Assembly (NCBI GenBank): GCA_900539525.1
Contig: UQCM01000066.1
Span: forward strand, 1-15,475
DNA: 15,475 bases
Source of the DNA: an uncultured Blautia sp.
Lineage (GTDB): Bacteria > Bacillota > Clostridia > Lachnospirales > Lachnospiraceae
Reading direction: 5' to 3'
Made by a program: the position numbers and the translations under genes. Below are positions 13,540 to 15,475 of this stretch, piece after piece. Position 1 is the first letter of the stretch. Each line of letters opens with the position of its first letter. The notes under the pieces were generated by a model. That model was not told where the DNA came from, did no database searches, and saw only the letters and a program-made list of their open reading frames with translations.

Positions 13540-13569
13540 ATTGTATCATAAACACTGTACTGCCTGCAA
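13540..13569 (-). promoter_or_regulatory. Promoter of the toxin mRNA
   Basis: On the minus strand TTGCAG (13569-13564), an 18-base spacer and TACAAT (13545-13540) with an extended TGA before the -10. The start near 13533 gives an 85-base leader that contains CCGG-TTTA-CCGG and a sequence complementary to the ribosome binding site. Confidence 0.65.
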
Positions 13570-13650
13570 CATCTATCACCATAAATCAATCTCCAAACCT
13601 TGCTATAATTTTAATCACCTAAAAAACTCTTTTAGTCCGTTATTCAAACT

Positions 13651-14886
13651 CTATGGCAACAGATACTCCCCTGTCTCATCCATACCATAGAAATCCGCAT
13701 AACTTACATGAAAAATATCCTTCTGTTTCAGGATTTCGGTCAGATCGATCTCATGTTTGATCAGATGCTGCCAGAATCCACTGCCGGAAATATCCCCCTG
13801 CAGCTGAATTCCTTTCAGCACACCATCTTTAAGGATGGCTTTCTTGTATATATCGCGGCTTTCTTTTACAAATACCCGGCATCCCTCCTCCTTCGGTTCG
13901 ATGGCTCCCACTGAGAGCATGGTGAGCCCGAAGAAATTGATGGTATTCTTGATACAGAATCTGTCGGTGTAGGGAACCTGCATTCCTGCCATATTCATGG
14001 CAGCCACGCGCCCCTGATCCATGGCGTTGGGCCAGATGCCGGAGAGTCCTGTCACATCTCCTGCCGCGTATATGTCCGCATCCGAAGTCTGCAGATACTC
14101 ATTGACATTCAATGCACGATCCATGGAAAGGCCGCTGCCTTCCAGAAAGGCAATGTTCGGCCGGACGCCTGCGGCTACCACCACGAAGTCACAGGGAATC
14201 TGTTCACCGTTTGAAAGAATCACATGAGTGATCTCGTTTTCATCGTTTACGATGGAATCGCCGGCACCGATCCCGAGCTTAAAGGTGGCACCCGCTTTTT
14301 CAAACAGCTCCTGATATGCCTTTGCGGAAACGGCATCCGTCTGCAGGGGCAGGATCCTGTCTGCCATCTCTGCGATCGTAGCGCGGATCCCCTGCTCCAG
14401 AAGTGCATAGGCCACATCCAGTCCCACCAGTCCCGAGCCTACGATAAAGACCTCTTTCGCCTGCTTCCTTTCGATTTCGGCTTTTATTTTCTGTGCATCG
14501 CTTAAGTCACGGAAGCCGAATACATTTTTTGCCGTGCGGAAGTTGGGAATGGGAGGTACGCCGTAGACTGCTCCTGTGGCGATCAGCAGCTTATCATAGG
14601 GCATCGCACCTCCATTTTCCAGGATCACCTGCCTGGCAGCAGTATCCACGCTCTTTACCGTCTGCCCCTCTGCCCGGGTGATGCGGTTTTTCTCAAAAAA
14701 ATCCTCATCCCGGAAAGCGATTCCTTTTTCATCCCTTTCTCCGCCCAGATACTTATGCAGCATACATCTGGAATGGGAATACTCATCTCTGGAGAGCATG
14801 ATGATGTCATCCTCCGGTCTTACCATACGAAGTCTCTCTGCTGCTGCCACTGCTGCTGCACCGCAGCCAATGATTACATATCTCAT
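13651..14886 (-). CDS. FAD/NAD(P)-dependent oxidoreductase paired with a ferredoxin-like protein
   Basis: This 411-residue pyridine nucleotide-disulfide-type flavoprotein has an FAD-binding GCGAAA at 7-12, LLIATGA at 100-106, an NAD(P)-binding GSGLVG at 150-155, AAGVRPN at 238-244 and the FAD motif DIYAAGDV at 271-278. A C-terminal domain of about 100 residues ends FHVSYADFYGMDETGEYL. It resembles NADH:rubredoxin/nitrite-reductase-like flavoproteins. The paired redox cysteines of disulfide reductases are missing; a single Cys41 sits in SRCMLHKYLGG. AGGAGG lies six bases before the ATG and one base separates it from the Fe-S gene, so the two are surely co-expressed and probably pass electrons between NAD(P)H and the Fe-S protein. 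In acetogens a similar pair sits next to carbon monoxide dehydrogenase (cooS-cooF), but no such gene is visible here. Confidence 0.88.
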   Translation of the reverse strand: MRYVIIGCGAAAVAAAERLRMVRPEDDIIMLSRDEYSHSRCMLHKYLGGERDEKGIAFRDEDFFEKNRITRAEGQTVKSVDTAARQVILENGGAMPYDKLLIATGAVYGVPPIPNFRTAKNVFGFRDLSDAQKIKAEIERKQAKEVFIVGSGLVGLDVAYALLEQGIRATIAEMADRILPLQTDAVSAKAYQELFEKAGATFKLGIGAGDSIVNDENEITHVILSNGEQIPCDFVVVAAGVRPNIAFLEGSGLSMDRALNVNEYLQTSDADIYAAGDVTGLSGIWPNAMDQGRVAAMNMAGMQVPYTDRFCIKNTINFFGLTMLSVGAIEPKEEGCRVFVKESRDIYKKAILKDGVLKGIQLQGDISGSGFWQHLIKHEIDLTEILKQKDIFHVSYADFYGMDETGEYLLP

Positions 14887-14887
14887 G

Positions 14888-15334
14888 CTACACCTCCTCT
14901 ACATAAATCGCATTCTTTGGACAGGCTGCCACGCAGGCCGGCCCCTCGGGCCTGTCGTTACAGAAATCGCACTTGATGATCTTCGTTCTGCTCTCATCCA
15001 CCTTCGGAATTCCATAGGGGCAGTTCATGACGCACATGAAACAGGCCCCGCATTTCTTCTCATCGTACATGATGTGTCCGCTGCCCTCATCCCGGTACAG
15101 AGCTCCGCTCATACAGCTTCCCTCACATTTCGGGTCACTGCAGTGGCGGCAGAACATAGGGAGATAGCCTCCCCTGCCGTCACTTACGATCTCATTTCTG
15201 GCCACTGTATTGACATCCAGCAGATCCAGCGTCACCACATCTGTCCCCCCATCCGTGCGGTGGCTGTTCATACATGCCAGTGAACAGTTCTTGCAGCCAT
15301 CACACCTTGAAGCATCTATCTTTATCCTCTTCAT
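14888..15334 (-). CDS. Four-cluster ferredoxin-like electron-transfer protein (CooF/NrfC/HycB type)
   Basis: This 148-residue protein has exactly sixteen cysteines in four groups: 11, 14, 17, 21; 62, 65, 70, 74; 95, 98, 101, 105 (CGACFMCVMNCPYG); and 122, 125, 134, 138. That is the layout of DMSO-reductase-B-like and CooF-like proteins, which carry four [4Fe-4S] clusters and connect a catalytic subunit with a donor or acceptor. There is no signal peptide, so it should be cytoplasmic. GGAGG lies six bases before the ATG. It is the first gene of a two-gene operon with the flavoprotein. The catalytic partner is not in the window; at least 140 non-coding bases lie upstream of it. The symbol is left empty because CooF, NrfC and HydN types cannot be told apart here. 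Confidence 0.9.
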   Translation of the reverse strand: MKRIKIDASRCDGCKNCSLACMNSHRTDGGTDVVTLDLLDVNTVARNEIVSDGRGGYLPMFCRHCSDPKCEGSCMSGALYRDEGSGHIMYDEKKCGACFMCVMNCPYGIPKVDESRTKIIKCDFCNDRPEGPACVAACPKNAIYVEEV

Positions 15335-15389
15335 CGAAGACCTCCTCTCTACATAAACCTCCCGGCTATTGCAAGACCCGCAGGTCTTC
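15335..15389 (-). promoter_or_regulatory. Leader with alternative hairpins that could mask the ribosome binding site
   Basis: On the minus strand GAAGACCT (15389-15382) is complementary to AGGTCTTC (15343-15336), which overlaps the GGAGG of the Fe-S gene. The same upstream arm can instead close a local hairpin, AAGACC with GGTCTT (15388-15373). The two folds exclude one another. No clear promoter was found between here and the window edge. Confidence 0.4.
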
Positions 15390-15420
15390 CAACAGCTTTC
15401 AATATCCTGCCTGAGAATTT

Positions 15421-15475
15421 TGTAACTATTCAGAGTCCATTCGCAAAATCGCCTCTACGAGGCTTTCCTTTTGCT
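15421..15475 (+). repeat. Copy of the dispersed palindromic repeat at the right edge (partial)
   Basis: GTAACTATTCAGAGTCCAT resembles the phrase at 6428-6410 and 7955-7937, and the last 15 bases (GGCTTTCCTTTTGCT) are identical to 6358-6372. Between them GCAAAA and TTTTGC enclose GCCTC-TAC-GAGGC, a stable hairpin. The element continues beyond the window. Confidence 0.5.

Noticed and set aside
13449..13589. 85-codon version of the holin-like toxin
   Set aside because: The extra 47 codons are hydrophilic, unlike the family, and cross the predicted -10 box and transcription start; the internal ATG has the strong ribosome binding site.

Overview
The window looks like chromosome of a spore-forming, anaerobic Clostridia member, most likely Lachnospiraceae. 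Evidence for this is the spoIIA (spoIIAA-spoIIAB-sigF) and spoVA clusters, strong AGGAGG-type ribosome binding sites, a heterodimeric BmrC/BmrD-like ABC exporter, a holin-like type I toxin, and an Fe-S/flavoprotein electron-transfer pair typical of anaerobes. Placement comes from gene content and protein style only; no species is claimed. Every substantial gene lies on the minus strand, so the biological order runs from high to low coordinates.

Layout from high to low coordinates. (1) 15475-13651: a 16-cysteine ferredoxin-like protein and an FAD/NAD(P) oxidoreductase form a two-gene operon, with a repeat element and a possible RBS-masking leader upstream. (2) 13569-13195: a type I toxin-antitoxin locus, with a 38-residue holin-like toxin on the minus strand and a convergent antisense RNA on the plus strand. 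(3) 13162-12953: a structured plus-strand RNA candidate, with a promoter divergent from and overlapping that of folC. (4) 12929-9715: folC, a 51-residue hypothetical protein and a zinc-ribbon/TPR membrane protein, ended by a strong terminator. (5) 9718-7998: a hairpin-rich leader, then spoIIAA-spoIIAB-sigF, with a terminator folded over the end of sigF. (6) 7992-5852: a spoVA cluster made of a new 53-residue membrane protein, then spoVAA, spoVAB and spoVAC. spoVAD and spoVAE do not follow. (7) 5846-2013: a near-consensus promoter, an attenuator-like leader and the two subunits of a heterodimeric multidrug-type ABC exporter. (8) 1972-1793: a 180-base element closed by a perfect 23-bp inverted repeat, probably a structured RNA. 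(9) 1717-308: a MATE-family efflux protein and its terminator. (10) 233-1: the right end of an IS200/IS605-type element that seems to have landed in a gene, leaving a 3' remnant and its terminator on the plus strand.

How the parts work together. SpoIIAA, SpoIIAB and SigF are the anti-anti-sigma, anti-sigma and sigma factors that switch on the forespore programme; the SpoVA proteins act later in the forespore inner membrane in dipicolinic acid movement. The MATE and ABC genes are two export systems flanking a likely non-coding RNA. The most unusual material is RNA-level: the attenuator leader with a spanning 40-codon frame, the 1793-1972 element, the 13042-13162 element and the toxin/antisense pair.
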